Shown here: positions 24,043 through 32,986 of the stretch, piece by piece | How positions within the stretch are numbered: the stretch's first letter is position 1 | How the letters are laid out: every line of letters starts with the position of its first letter | Assembly (NCBI GenBank): GCA_020636645.1 | Contig: JACJXO010000003.1 | Coordinates: 437,799-501,798, forward strand | Direction of reading: 5' to 3' | Source of the DNA: Chitinophagales bacterium | Lineage (GTDB): Bacteria > Bacteroidota > Bacteroidia > Chitinophagales > BACL12 | DNA length: 64,000 nucleotides | The notes under the pieces: generated by a model | Told to the model about the DNA's origin: nothing | The model's input: only the letters and a program-made list of their open reading frames with translations | The model's database searches: none | Position numbers and translations under genes: made by a program

Positions 24043-24864
24043 TCAGAACCTGAGCTCAGCCAGTACAGGCCAGTGGTCAGACAATGCACCGATCTCCGGA
24101 TCGCATAGCAGTATGTGATCGTATGCAGAGAAGGTGGTGCCATTCACCATGATATAATCAATCCGCTTGTCGTGGATCTGTTCACAGTCGAAGGCATTCC
24201 AGGTGCCGCGAACAGCATGTGGAGCGAAGGAGATATAACCGTCAGACATGATCGCACCCAACACCTTTAGCGGAGGATCCTTCGGCTCGGCATTGAGGTC
24301 GCCGGTCAGGACGACTGGACATCTGGTCGTGTTGTTCTTCACCGCTATCCTGCTTACGATCAGCCTGGCTGCTTCTTCCCTTGCCTTCCCGCCCATGTGA
24401 TCAAAATGCGTATTGAAAACCCAGCACATCTTATTCGTTCGCTTATCCTGTATCAATGCATAGGTGCACACACGGGGCAGGGCTGCATCCCATCCTACGG
24501 ATACTTCGCCGGGTGTTTCAGACAGCCAGAAAGTGGAAGATTCCAGGACGAAAAACCGGGTTGTGTCTATGAATATGGCAGAAAATTCTCCGGCCTGAGC
24601 GCCATCTTCCCTGCCCGCTCCCACGTAAGTAAAATTGGTCAGCACAGAATCCAGGAACTGCACTTGGTGAAACAGTCCTTCCTGAATACCGATCACTTCT
24701 GCACCGCTGTTTTGGAGCCAGTCGGCCATGGGTTGTTTTCTGTCGGCCCAGGCATGCAGCGAATCACCCGCATGATCATAACGGATGTTCCAGGACACCA
24801 CACTGACCTGTGATCGCGTACACAGTGAAAAAGAAAGTGATACAATGAACAGGAATGACCTCAT
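24043..24864 (-). CDS. Secreted endonuclease/exonuclease/phosphatase family protein
   Basis: 273 residues with a signal peptide (FLFIVSLSFSLCTRSQ). Active-site motifs in order: WNIRYD (25-30), IGIQEG (59-64), NTHFDHMG (150-157), LTGDLNAEP (191-199), RIDYIMV (240-246) and LSDHWPV (262-268), i.e. a complete metal-dependent phosphodiesterase site. Likely an exported nuclease or sugar/lipid phosphatase. Its start overlaps the stop of the DUF6787 gene by four bases. Confidence 0.88.
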   Translation of the reverse strand: MRSFLFIVSLSFSLCTRSQVSVVSWNIRYDHAGDSLHAWADRKQPMADWLQNSGAEVIGIQEGLFHQVQFLDSVLTNFTYVGAGREDGAQAGEFSAIFIDTTRFFVLESSTFWLSETPGEVSVGWDAALPRVCTYALIQDKRTNKMCWVFNTHFDHMGGKAREEAARLIVSRIAVKNNTTRCPVVLTGDLNAEPKDPPLKVLGAIMSDGYISFAPHAVRGTWNAFDCEQIHDKRIDYIMVNGTTFSAYDHILLCDPEIGALSDHWPVLAELRF

Positions 24865-25142
24865 TTTCTACCTCCCATGCGGGCGATGATCTTTCGTATG
24901 TATGCCCTGAAAAAAGTAAACTGGCCTGTTACAATAGAAATGGCCAGCACACACAAAGGCCAGAGCAGGGTTACAAGTACAATATATACCGGAATGCGAA
25001 CAGCCCTGGAAGGAATGTGAAGCCACTCCAGTGCTATCTCTGCCAGATAACCACAGGCGCTGCCGCCCAGGGCGAAGGTCAGGAAGATCAGGGCGAACCT
25101 GCCCCAGCTTACACCCCACTTTTCTTTTAATCGGTTGAACAT
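24861..25142 (-). CDS. DUF6787-like membrane protein
   Basis: 93 residues with two transmembrane segments (ALIFLTFALGGSACGYL and IVLVTLLWPLCVLAISIV) and a basic tail ending RKIIARMGGRK. It resembles a small family typical of Bacteroidota and often annotated DUF6787. Function unknown. It is coupled by overlap to the exonuclease-phosphatase gene and lies 48 bases downstream of prmC. Confidence 0.75.
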   Translation of the reverse strand: MFNRLKEKWGVSWGRFALIFLTFALGGSACGYLAEIALEWLHIPSRAVRIPVYIVLVTLLWPLCVLAISIVTGQFTFFRAYIRKIIARMGGRK

Positions 25143-25190
25143 GTATTTTACCTGCGGGCAAAACTACGCCCCGCTCCATCCGTTTCCAAG

Positions 25191-26033
25191 TTATACGTTG
25201 TGCACACGCAGCATGCGCACTTTTTCCTGCATATCTTTTCTGAACTGAAAATGAAGCAAGCCAAGTTCCGTTAGCAGAGAGATGAGCTGTTGTTCCATCT
25301 GCTCATGGATCTCAAAATAGAAATAGCCACCGGGTAACAGTTTCTTACAGCCTTCAGTCAGAATGGTCCGGTAGAACAAGAGCGGATCATCGTCAGGCAC
25401 GAACAAGGCCTGATGCGGTTCATGTTCGCCTACATTCACATGCATCTCTGCCAGTTCATACAACGGTATATAGGGTGGATTACTGACGATGACCTGCACG
25501 GAGGGAAACGCATTCCATGCTTCAGATTGCAACACATCGGCCTGCAACAACACCAGTTGTAACTTGCTGTTGTTGCTGTTTTCTGCAGCCAGGTCAAGTA
25601 TCTCATCAGATGTGTCGCAGGCAAAAACAAGAGCATCCGGAAGTCTGTCTTTCAGTGCCAGGGCAATGGCACCGCTGCCGGTTCCGATGTCCAGTATATT
25701 TCCTGAAAAGCCAGGGTGTTCTTCCACGATCCAGTGCACCAATTCTTCCGTTTCAGGTCTTGGTATCAGGACCCTGTTATCGACCGCAAGCGTAAGCCTG
25801 TCAAACCAGGTCTTCCCCAACACATATTGCAAGGGTTCACCCGTCATCATTTTTTGCAGGTCGGATTCCAGCATTCTTTTTTCTTCCGCCATCAACTCTC
25901 TGACGGGCGAAAGCGGCCTTTCTCCCAGCCTTTCTTCCAGCCAGATGCGCACGATGGAAGCAGCTTCCTGTGCCTCATAGAGACCGGTCAGCTGCTGCAC
26001 AGCCTGCTGTCGATATGCAGAGAGACGAGACAT
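25191..26033 (-). CDS. prmC: Release factor glutamine methyltransferase PrmC
   Basis: 280 residues from the Met at 26033; the frame is open to 26105, but that part overlaps the tRNA-His gene and its terminator. Helical N-terminal domain with EAERML-like helices and the LQYVLGKTWFDRL block, then the SAM site DIGTGSGAIALAL and the catalytic NPPYIP. PrmC methylates the Gln of the GGQ motif in release factors RF1 and RF2. Length matches the family (about 280). Confidence 0.93.
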   Translation of the reverse strand: MSRLSAYRQQAVQQLTGLYEAQEAASIVRIWLEERLGERPLSPVRELMAEEKRMLESDLQKMMTGEPLQYVLGKTWFDRLTLAVDNRVLIPRPETEELVHWIVEEHPGFSGNILDIGTGSGAIALALKDRLPDALVFACDTSDEILDLAAENSNNSKLQLVLLQADVLQSEAWNAFPSVQVIVSNPPYIPLYELAEMHVNVGEHEPHQALFVPDDDPLLFYRTILTEGCKKLLPGGYFYFEIHEQMEQQLISLLTELGLLHFQFRKDMQEKVRMLRVHNV

Positions 26034-26041
26034 AAATAAAG

Positions 26042-26063
26042 AAGCCCTGCATGTGCAGGGCTT
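26042..26063 (-). terminator. Terminator of tRNA-His
   Basis: AAGCCCTGCA-TG-TGCAGGGCTT is a 22-base perfect palindrome directly after the tRNA on the minus strand, followed by TCTTTATTTAT. It ends nine bases before the prmC start. Confidence 0.85.
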
Positions 26064-26065
26064 TG

Positions 26066-26140
26066 GGTGACTGATGGGATTCGAACCCACGACCCCTAGA
26101 ACCACAATCTAGTGCTCTAACCGACTGAGCTACAGTCACC
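26066..26140 (-). tRNA. tRNA-His (anticodon GTG)
   Basis: Minus-strand cloverleaf with acceptor stem GTGACTG/CAGTCAC, the extra G at -1 (26140) opposite the discriminator C (26066) that is diagnostic for tRNA-His, D-arm GCTC...GAGC, anticodon loop TTGTGGT with GTG at 26105-26103, and T-loop TTCGAAT. CCA is not encoded. Confidence 0.96.
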
Positions 26141-26153
26141 GTGAAGAGGTGGG

Positions 26154-26186
26154 CAAAATTACATCATCTGCAGCATTTTTCTGCAA
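26154..26186 (-). promoter_or_regulatory. Promoter of tRNA-His
   Basis: On the minus strand TTG (26186-26184), 22 bases, then TAATTTTG (26161-26154), fitting TTG-N-TAnnTTTG. The start would fall just before the tRNA. Confidence 0.6.
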
Positions 26187-26195
26187 ATGACCGGC

Positions 26196-26987
26196 CTATT
26201 TTCCGAACTGCTTTGAAACAAAGTCCCAGTCAACTACCTGGAGAAAACTGTCGATGTAATCGCCGCGGCGGTTCTGGTTCTTCAGGTAATAGGCATGTTC
26301 CCAGACATCGATTCCCAGAATGGGCATACCCCTTTCTGCACTGGTATCCATCAGCGGATTATCCTGATTAGGTGTGCTGGTCAATTTCAGATTTCCCTGC
26401 TGATCTTTAATGACCCAGGCCCATCCGGAACCGAATACACCCGAAGCGGTCTTTTTGAATTCTGCTTTAAAGGTGTCCATATCGTTCCAGGTGGCGATCA
26501 TGGCATTGCGCAGTGCATCTGATGGCATGGAGGCAGCAGCATTGGGCGACATTACCTGCCAGAAAAAGCTGTGGTTCCAGTGGCCACCTCCATTGTTTCG
26601 AATGGCTGTTCGCACTTCTTCCGGCAACCCGCCCACATTCTTTAACAACTGGTCCAGGCTGCGGCCGCGAAGTTCAGGAGCCTTGTCTATGGCTGCGTTC
26701 AGCTTGGCCACATAACCCGCATGATGCTTATCATGATGGATCATCATGGTCATTTCATCTATGTGCGGTTCCAGGGCATTGTTGGCATAACCAAGCGCCG
26801 GGAGGGTGAATTCACCATCGGCCGGATAGATCCGGAAGCCGTTAATGCCGTCATCGGCACCCGGATCTCCCCATCCTGCGGCCTGCACCTTGCCTGCCAG
26901 TCCCAGGCCTGCGGCTGCCAGTACGGATTGCTGAATAAAGGTTCTCCTGGAAGATTTCTTGTTTTCCATTTTTTTACGGTTTGTCAT
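26196..26987 (-). CDS. sod: Fe/Mn superoxide dismutase with a Tat signal
   Basis: 263 residues from the Met at 26987 (the frame is open further, to 27068, into the copA start). The N-terminus carries a twin-arginine motif (SSRRTFIQQ) and a hydrophobic stretch ending in VQA, so a folded enzyme is probably exported. The SOD domain contains metal ligands H in IHHDKHHAGYV, H in GGGHWNHSFFW, and D/H in DVWEHAYYLKN. It converts superoxide to peroxide and oxygen. It is divergent from a copper-transporting ATPase, which suggests a shared metal or oxidative stress response. Confidence 0.92.
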   Translation of the reverse strand: MTNRKKMENKKSSRRTFIQQSVLAAAGLGLAGKVQAAGWGDPGADDGINGFRIYPADGEFTLPALGYANNALEPHIDEMTMMIHHDKHHAGYVAKLNAAIDKAPELRGRSLDQLLKNVGGLPEEVRTAIRNNGGGHWNHSFFWQVMSPNAAASMPSDALRNAMIATWNDMDTFKAEFKKTASGVFGSGWAWVIKDQQGNLKLTSTPNQDNPLMDTSAERGMPILGIDVWEHAYYLKNQNRRGDYIDSFLQVVDWDFVSKQFGK

Positions 26988-27073
26988 GAAAGAATAAGAG
27001 GTCGGGTATGTCTGTGTATGCCAGACGGGATACATGAAGGTAACCATTTTGGCTAAATTTGTGTTCATACTGT

Positions 27074-29188
27074 ATGACCAACGAATCTATGGCGGTCGAT
27101 CTGGAGGTGCAGGGAATGACCTGTTCCAACTGTGCACTCGGTGTGACACGCTTTCTCGAGAAAAAAGGCATGAAGGATGTGTATGTGAATTTCGCTACCA
27201 ATGAGGTGCGCTTTCACATGCCGGAAAATGAGGTGTCTGTAAGAGACATCGTGAACGGTATTCAGGAACTGGGGTACCAGGTCGTTCAGCAGGATATGGC
27301 TAAGCCGAAAAAGATAGGCGACATAGAACGCAAGTTCCTGTTCAGCGCCTTGTTCACCATCCCTTTGCTGCTTTCCATGATACCGGGTATTCCCTGGCTG
27401 GACAATATGTATGTGCAACTGGTATTGGCCACGCCGGTTTTTCTGCTGGGTGTGTGGCATTTCGGCAGGAGTGCACTGGCCAGTTTACGTACGGGTGTAC
27501 CCAACATGGATGTGCTTATTTTCATAGGCAGCACGGCTGCATTTACTTACAGCCTTGCAGGTACCATCCTGCAACTCGGGCATGATTATATGTTCTATGA
27601 AACGGCTGCCACCATCATTACTTTGGTGTTGCTGGGCAACGTAATAGAAAAGCGCAGTGTCAAAAGGACCACTACCGCCATTGCTGAGTTGCAAAAATTA
27701 CAACCGGATACTGCCAGGCGATTGTTCTTTGATCTGGCCAGTGGCGAACAAACCACCATGGAGGTCTCTGTGAGCGATCTTCGAGTGAATGATCTGGTGC
27801 AGGTAAATGACGGCGACCGAATTCCGCTGGATGCAGTCGTTAAGTCCGGACAAATGGAGGTGAATGAAAGCATGATCACCGGCGAAAGCATTCCGGTGGT
27901 CAAACAGGCGGGCGATCTGGTTACCGGTGGTACCATCATTATTAGTGGTCAGGCTCAGTTGCGCATTGCCTCGGTGCAGCAAGACGGCCTGCTGAATAAT
28001 ATCATTCAGCTGGTCAAGGATGCGCAGACCAAAAAGCCATCGGTACAGAAACTGGCCGACCGCATTGCAGCCTGGTTTGTACCGGTGGTGCTGAGTATTG
28101 CAGTCCTCACCTTTTTCATTTCCTGGTTTGCTGTGGATGTTTCCCTGTCCGGTTCTTTGCTTCGCAGCATTGCCGTACTGGTGATCGCCTGCCCGTGTGC
28201 CATGGGACTTGCTACTCCTACAGCCGTGATGGTAGGGCTTGGCAGAAGTGTGAAACAGGGCATTCTCATTAAAGGCGGCAGCACACTGGAAGAACTTGCA
28301 AGAACAGAGATCCTGGTGCTGGACAAAACGGGTACGCTGACCGACGGACAGTTTCATATAGACAGAACAGATATACTTTCAGGCGATAAAAAAGAGATAT
28401 TCTCAGCTGTAGCTGCGCTGGAAAGACACAGTTCTCATCCTATAGCCAAAGCGTTACAGGCACATTTCGGTCCGATGTCTGAACCCGTAGAATCCGGCGA
28501 TATACAGGAGACGAAAGGTGTGGGATTAAAAGGTCTGATCAACGGCAATTCCTGGCAGGTGGGAAACAAGCTTATACTGCACACTCCGGCCGATGAAACC
28601 TATGATGTATATGTGACCTGTAATGACCAGCTGGTGGCAGGCATCCGTTTAGCTGATCAGGTAAAACAGGAAGCAGCAGCAGCAGTCAGGTATTTTAAGG
28701 AACAAGGCATCAAAACGGTGTTGCTCAGCGGCGACCGTTCTGATACCTGTGCAACAGTAGCAGAACAGACGGGAATGGATTCATGGCTGGCAGAACAAAC
28801 ACCGGCATCCAAACTGGACTGGATCAGGGAGCAGAGTTCCGGTAAGAAACTCACTATGGTGGGCGATGGTATCAACGACTCTCCTGCCCTGGCTGCAGCG
28901 CATACCGGTGTAAGCCTGAGTGATGCCAGCGCCGCAGCTATTCACAGTGCACAGGTGGTATTGCTGGATGGCGATCTGAGCAAACTGGTCATGTCGCACA
29001 AGCTCAGTAGAATGACCCTGCAAACCATCAAACAAAATCTGTTCTGGGCATTCTTCTATAATGTACTGGCCATTCCGGTGGCAGCAGCGGGTTTCCTGAG
29101 TCCGATGATCGCGGCACTCAGTATGGCATTTTCAGATGTCATTGTGATAGGCAACAGCCTGCGGCTGAGAACCAGAAAGATCAGATGA
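27074..29188 (+). CDS. copA: P1B-type copper-transporting ATPase
   Basis: 704 residues from the Met at 27074 (27059 is an alternative). One N-terminal heavy-metal domain with MTCSNC (about 15-20), eight membrane segments, actuator motif TGES, the ion-binding CPC in ACPCAMG, phosphorylation site DKTGTLT, HP motif SSHPIAKAL and hinge GDGINDSPAL. It exports Cu(I) using ATP. Its stop overlaps the next start (ATGA). It diverges from the exported SOD across about 86 bases. Confidence 0.93.
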   Translation: MTNESMAVDLEVQGMTCSNCALGVTRFLEKKGMKDVYVNFATNEVRFHMPENEVSVRDIVNGIQELGYQVVQQDMAKPKKIGDIERKFLFSALFTIPLLLSMIPGIPWLDNMYVQLVLATPVFLLGVWHFGRSALASLRTGVPNMDVLIFIGSTAAFTYSLAGTILQLGHDYMFYETAATIITLVLLGNVIEKRSVKRTTTAIAELQKLQPDTARRLFFDLASGEQTTMEVSVSDLRVNDLVQVNDGDRIPLDAVVKSGQMEVNESMITGESIPVVKQAGDLVTGGTIIISGQAQLRIASVQQDGLLNNIIQLVKDAQTKKPSVQKLADRIAAWFVPVVLSIAVLTFFISWFAVDVSLSGSLLRSIAVLVIACPCAMGLATPTAVMVGLGRSVKQGILIKGGSTLEELARTEILVLDKTGTLTDGQFHIDRTDILSGDKKEIFSAVAALERHSSHPIAKALQAHFGPMSEPVESGDIQETKGVGLKGLINGNSWQVGNKLILHTPADETYDVYVTCNDQLVAGIRLADQVKQEAAAAVRYFKEQGIKTVLLSGDRSDTCATVAEQTGMDSWLAEQTPASKLDWIREQSSGKKLTMVGDGINDSPALAAAHTGVSLSDASAAAIHSAQVVLLDGDLSKLVMSHKLSRMTLQTIKQNLFWAFFYNVLAIPVAAAGFLSPMIAALSMAFSDVIVIGNSLRLRTRKIR

Positions 29189-30447
29189 AGCAGCCAGCAC
29201 TGACCAGAGCATTTCAATTCTACCAGGTATGCAGATACGGTGCTCTGGTACTTATCGGTGTGATCCTTGCAAAGACCGGATTCAGCACTTCAGAGATCGG
29301 TGTATTTGAAACGGTCATCCTCGTTTCCGGTGTGACCAGTTTTTTCTGGCTGAACGGACTGCTGAATACATATGTAGCTCAGAGCAGTTCACAAGGCAGT
29401 GGTACACGGGCTTTGTATTCGGGAACTGCTGTTCTTACCCTCTTCGTGATCGTATTGCTTATTCTTGCCAGACCTTTGCTCAGCGACTGGCTGGCACTGG
29501 ATGATACCGGATTCTTTTTGTTGTTGCTGTTCATCCTGCTGAACAACACCTCTTTTATAACAGAGCATATTCTGCTTGTAAGAGAACAGGCCCGCAGCCT
29601 GACCGGACTGGCGCTGGCGCATGCCATTTTGCTGCCGCTCATGGTCCTGCTTGCTGCGCTGTTCCTGAACGGAATGGAGGCCGTTATTCTGGCCATGTGT
29701 CTGTTTCTGCTGGGAAAGAATCTGTTTCTGCTGCTGTTGAAACCCTTTACACCAAATGGTGGCTCAACCAGAGAGTTGCTGCTTTCTGCCTCTCCGCTGA
29801 TAGGCAGCTTTTTCTTTGGTGGTATCTCTGTTTACGTGGATGGTATCATAGTGAACAGCCATTTTGACAAAGGGGCATTTGCCGTGTATCAGTATGGCGC
29901 CAGAGAATTTCCGGTAGCGTTGTTGCTGGCCAATGCTTTCAGCATGGTCATGGTCAGGGCACTTGGTCAGCACCGGTCTGACGGACTTCGCGAAACAAAA
30001 GCTGGTAGTCTGCGCATGATGCACCGGCTGATACCTCTTGGCATCCTGCTGATGCTATCCAGCAAATGGATCTTTCCGGCAGTATTCAATGCGCAGTTCA
30101 GCGACTCTTATGTGTATTTCAATATTTATCTGCTGCTGCTCATACCCAGACTGATATTTCCTCAGTCAGTTCTGATAGCAGGCGGGCAGACACGTGTTCA
30201 ACTATATATTTCCATTGCAGAATTTGTGGTGAATATCACCAGCAGCTTGTTGCTGATGCAGGTCATGGGACTTGCCGGTATTGCATTCGGAACGGTGATC
30301 GCCTTCGTACTGGAGAAACTTTGTATGGTATTCTACCTGCAACACCAGGGCATCCAACCAGGCAGCTACATACCGCTCAACTGGTTGATGCTCTATTCCT
30401 TCCTGTTGTTAAGTGTATTTTTGATGAGCACCCTGGCTGTATTATGA
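29185..30447 (+). CDS. Polysaccharide/oligosaccharide flippase (MATE/MVF-like)
   Basis: 420 residues with about twelve transmembrane segments and few charged residues. The start FYQVCRYGALVLIGVILAKT and later GGISVYVDGIIVN and VAGLAGIAFGT-like stretches suit the polysaccharide-export flippase superfamily (Wzx). Expected to flip a lipid-linked oligosaccharide across the inner membrane. Overlaps copA and the next gene by four bases each, so all three are probably one transcript. No glycosyltransferases are adjacent, so the substrate is unknown. Confidence 0.75.
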   Translation: MKQPALTRAFQFYQVCRYGALVLIGVILAKTGFSTSEIGVFETVILVSGVTSFFWLNGLLNTYVAQSSSQGSGTRALYSGTAVLTLFVIVLLILARPLLSDWLALDDTGFFLLLLFILLNNTSFITEHILLVREQARSLTGLALAHAILLPLMVLLAALFLNGMEAVILAMCLFLLGKNLFLLLLKPFTPNGGSTRELLLSASPLIGSFFFGGISVYVDGIIVNSHFDKGAFAVYQYGAREFPVALLLANAFSMVMVRALGQHRSDGLRETKAGSLRMMHRLIPLGILLMLSSKWIFPAVFNAQFSDSYVYFNIYLLLLIPRLIFPQSVLIAGGQTRVQLYISIAEFVVNITSSLLLMQVMGLAGIAFGTVIAFVLEKLCMVFYLQHQGIQPGSYIPLNWLMLYSFLLLSVFLMSTLAVL

Positions 30448-31979
30448 ACCGGAAACTCATCATCATCTGTTGTACCCTGCTCACCTATGTGTTACTGGTA
30501 GTAAGCTGGGGGTATCAGTTCGGTCGTGGTGATCTGGTGCAGCTGGATCCGCTGATGGTACATGCAGCGCATCCGGAGCTCTATCCGAACGACCTGTATG
30601 TGCAGGAGGCAGAGTCCACCTTCCCCAATGAACGATTCTTTTTTCTGTTGTTGCTCAGGCCATTTACCGGTCATCTTGAGTGGGTGAGTTTTCTGTACCA
30701 CGTCTTTTTCAGTTTGCTGCTGCTGATGGGCCTGTATCGTCTGTCTTCGCGGTACCTGCACAGCACCTGGCTGCGGCTGGCTGTTCCGCTTATTGTATTC
30801 ATACCCTTGTATGGCATCAACCTGGGTCAGAATGAACTGTATTACGGCATTTTTCATCCCAGTCTGGTTGCCAAATCCATTGGCATCTGGAGTATCGTTT
30901 TCTGGCTGCGCAGACGGGTGATCCTGGCTTTGTCAGTTGCTGCACTATCCACGCTTTTTCATCCTGTGGCGGGACTGCAGGTATTCAGTCTTGTTGTTGC
31001 CGGCGAAGCGTTGTGGTCCATCACCGACAAGAAGAGCTGGCTGCCCAAGCGGCTGTTCATAGGCATACTGATCTGGTTTTGCACTGCGGGATTGTTTCTC
31101 ATTCTGGTGCACCGTCGCTTTGAAACCGGTGTGGTGCCGGAGGGCATGGATCTGTATCAGATCTTCTATGTATTCAGAAATCCCCACCACTACCTTCCGG
31201 CTGCATTCGGCCAACGGAACTGGGTGATACTCACTCCTCTTATCATTCTGGGTAGTATCATCTGGTTCTTCCGTGAGTCCAGACTGGGCTGGTTCTTTGT
31301 TGCTGCTTTTATCTCACTGGGAATATATTGTGCCGGTGTACAAATGAGATCGGAGACCATCACCACTTTGCAATGGTTCAAGTCAACCATCTGGCTGGAG
31401 ATGTTGTCTGTCATAGCGTTGCTCCACATGGCAGAAAACATTCTGGACCGCATGCCCGCAACCCTGCACAAAGCAGCACTGCCCGTCATCCTGTTATTGC
31501 CTGTTCTCTGGGGTGCGCTGATCAGTCCCGGAAATATATACAGACAAGCTACACCCTATTATGACCTGCCCTTTCGTGATTACACGGATGATGCGATAGA
31601 CATAAGCAGGCAGGCAAAAGCCCTGACCCCGACCGATGCCTTGTTCATACATCCCTGTGGCTTCACAGAGCTGAAATTTTTCGGCGAACGTTCTTCCTAT
31701 GTGGACTATAAAGCCCTGACCCATTCAAAGGCCTTTCTGACCGAATGGGCCCGTCGTTTGCAATATGTCTATCATCTGGATTACACCAGCTCTCCTGCAG
31801 GTTACGCCACCAGTTCCTATGCAGATGAACAGCTGGGTAAGCTGAGCACAGAAGAACTGAAGCAGATGTATGCAGAAAAAGGCATCGGTTATCTGATCAC
31901 TTACAGAACATCTCCTGCTCCTGATCTTCCGGTCATGGCTTCCAATGATACCTATGTCTTATACCGGATAGCTCCTTAG
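30444..31979 (+). CDS. Polytopic membrane protein of unknown function
   Basis: 511 residues from the Met at 30444, which overlaps the flippase stop (ATGA); the frame is open back to 30066 but runs through the flippase. About ten to eleven transmembrane segments followed by a soluble C-terminal domain of about 130 residues. An early acidic loop (QLDPLMVHAAHPELYPND) and the topology recall GT-C glycosyltransferases, but the catalytic acidic pair is not certain. Its coupling to a flippase fits a role in glycan assembly. Its stop overlaps that of the convergent porP gene. Confidence 0.7.
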   Translation: MNRKLIIICCTLLTYVLLVVSWGYQFGRGDLVQLDPLMVHAAHPELYPNDLYVQEAESTFPNERFFFLLLLRPFTGHLEWVSFLYHVFFSLLLLMGLYRLSSRYLHSTWLRLAVPLIVFIPLYGINLGQNELYYGIFHPSLVAKSIGIWSIVFWLRRRVILALSVAALSTLFHPVAGLQVFSLVVAGEALWSITDKKSWLPKRLFIGILIWFCTAGLFLILVHRRFETGVVPEGMDLYQIFYVFRNPHHYLPAAFGQRNWVILTPLIILGSIIWFFRESRLGWFFVAAFISLGIYCAGVQMRSETITTLQWFKSTIWLEMLSVIALLHMAENILDRMPATLHKAALPVILLLPVLWGALISPGNIYRQATPYYDLPFRDYTDDAIDISRQAKALTPTDALFIHPCGFTELKFFGERSSYVDYKALTHSKAFLTEWARRLQYVYHLDYTSSPAGYATSSYADEQLGKLSTEELKQMYAEKGIGYLITYRTSPAPDLPVMASNDTYVLYRIAP

Positions 31980-32977
31980 AATTTCGGGCACGAATAACTC
32001 CGGTTCTTAAGTCTCTTGCTGATGCTGAACTTTTTGTCCAGAACATAAATGACATTCAGCTCCAGCCCTCCGCGTCCATAGCTGGCAGAAGAAAGATCGG
32101 AGGTATTGACATCATAGCTGAGTGCAAATACAGTAGTGTTGTAATCATACCTGACACTCACCACCGCAGCATCAGACGTGCGGTACCATACCCCTGCATA
32201 CAATGCTGTTTCGTCATTGACGGTCACATGGTTGAGCTTGAATTTCAGATAGCTTCCCAGCAAAAATTCCGTGTATTGTCCCTGCATATTATACATGACA
32301 CTGGGCAGGATGTTCATTCTGTCCATTACAGGGAACTGCATTCCGCCATGCAGGGAGTATCTGCTTTCCAGAATATCTTCAGAGTTGTTCAAAAAGCTCT
32401 GGTTGGGTTCATTGAAATGAAACCAGGCACCGCCAAGAAAAATGTAGATCTCATCGCTGGGAAGAAAATACCAGCTGGCACCCACGGTCATGTCCAGATA
32501 TGAATAATGATCCTGGACATCAGTAGCAAATGGTTCAGGATCGAAGGCTACCATGTTGGTATAATCTATGGAGCGTCTGTTGACAGCTGCCTGCAGACCA
32601 AGGGTCAGATACTGGTTGCCATAGCCATTGAGTGCTTTGGAGTAGGCCATACTGGCAGCAGTATGCATGGTGGTAAAATTCAGATCGCCGGCCTGATCTG
32701 CCAGGATGGTAAGTCCAGCGCTGGCAAAATCGCCGTTGTTGATGACAGCAAAAGCTCCGTCAGCCGCCATAGAGAAGGTCTCATAGGCATTGGCAAACTG
32801 CCATTGACTCCGGTAGTTTCCAATGATGCGCAGGTCACCGTTGAACAGCCCGGTGAAGGCAGGATTGATCATGGTTGGAGCCGAATGGAAAGTGGAGTAA
32901 TGCCAGTCCTGGGCCTGCACTTTACAGGAGACCACCCACAGCATGCACAACAGTATTACGGACCTCACCTTGTTCAT
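31976..32977 (-). CDS. PorP/SprF family type IX secretion-associated outer-membrane protein
   Basis: 333 residues with a signal peptide (LLCMLWVVSCKVQAQ) and a beta-barrel composition. The N-terminal DWHYSTFHSAPTMINPAFTG and the GDLRIIGNYRSQWQ block are the PorP/SprF signature. Such proteins are encoded directly downstream of large gliding-type adhesins and help to secrete or anchor them at the surface. Here it follows the 1551-residue PKD protein by nine bases, so the pair is one operon. Confidence 0.92.
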   Translation of the reverse strand: MNKVRSVILLCMLWVVSCKVQAQDWHYSTFHSAPTMINPAFTGLFNGDLRIIGNYRSQWQFANAYETFSMAADGAFAVINNGDFASAGLTILADQAGDLNFTTMHTAASMAYSKALNGYGNQYLTLGLQAAVNRRSIDYTNMVAFDPEPFATDVQDHYSYLDMTVGASWYFLPSDEIYIFLGGAWFHFNEPNQSFLNNSEDILESRYSLHGGMQFPVMDRMNILPSVMYNMQGQYTEFLLGSYLKFKLNHVTVNDETALYAGVWYRTSDAAVVSVRYDYNTTVFALSYDVNTSDLSSASYGRGGLELNVIYVLDKKFSISKRLKNRSYSCPKF

Positions 32978-32986
32978 GCTTACTTC

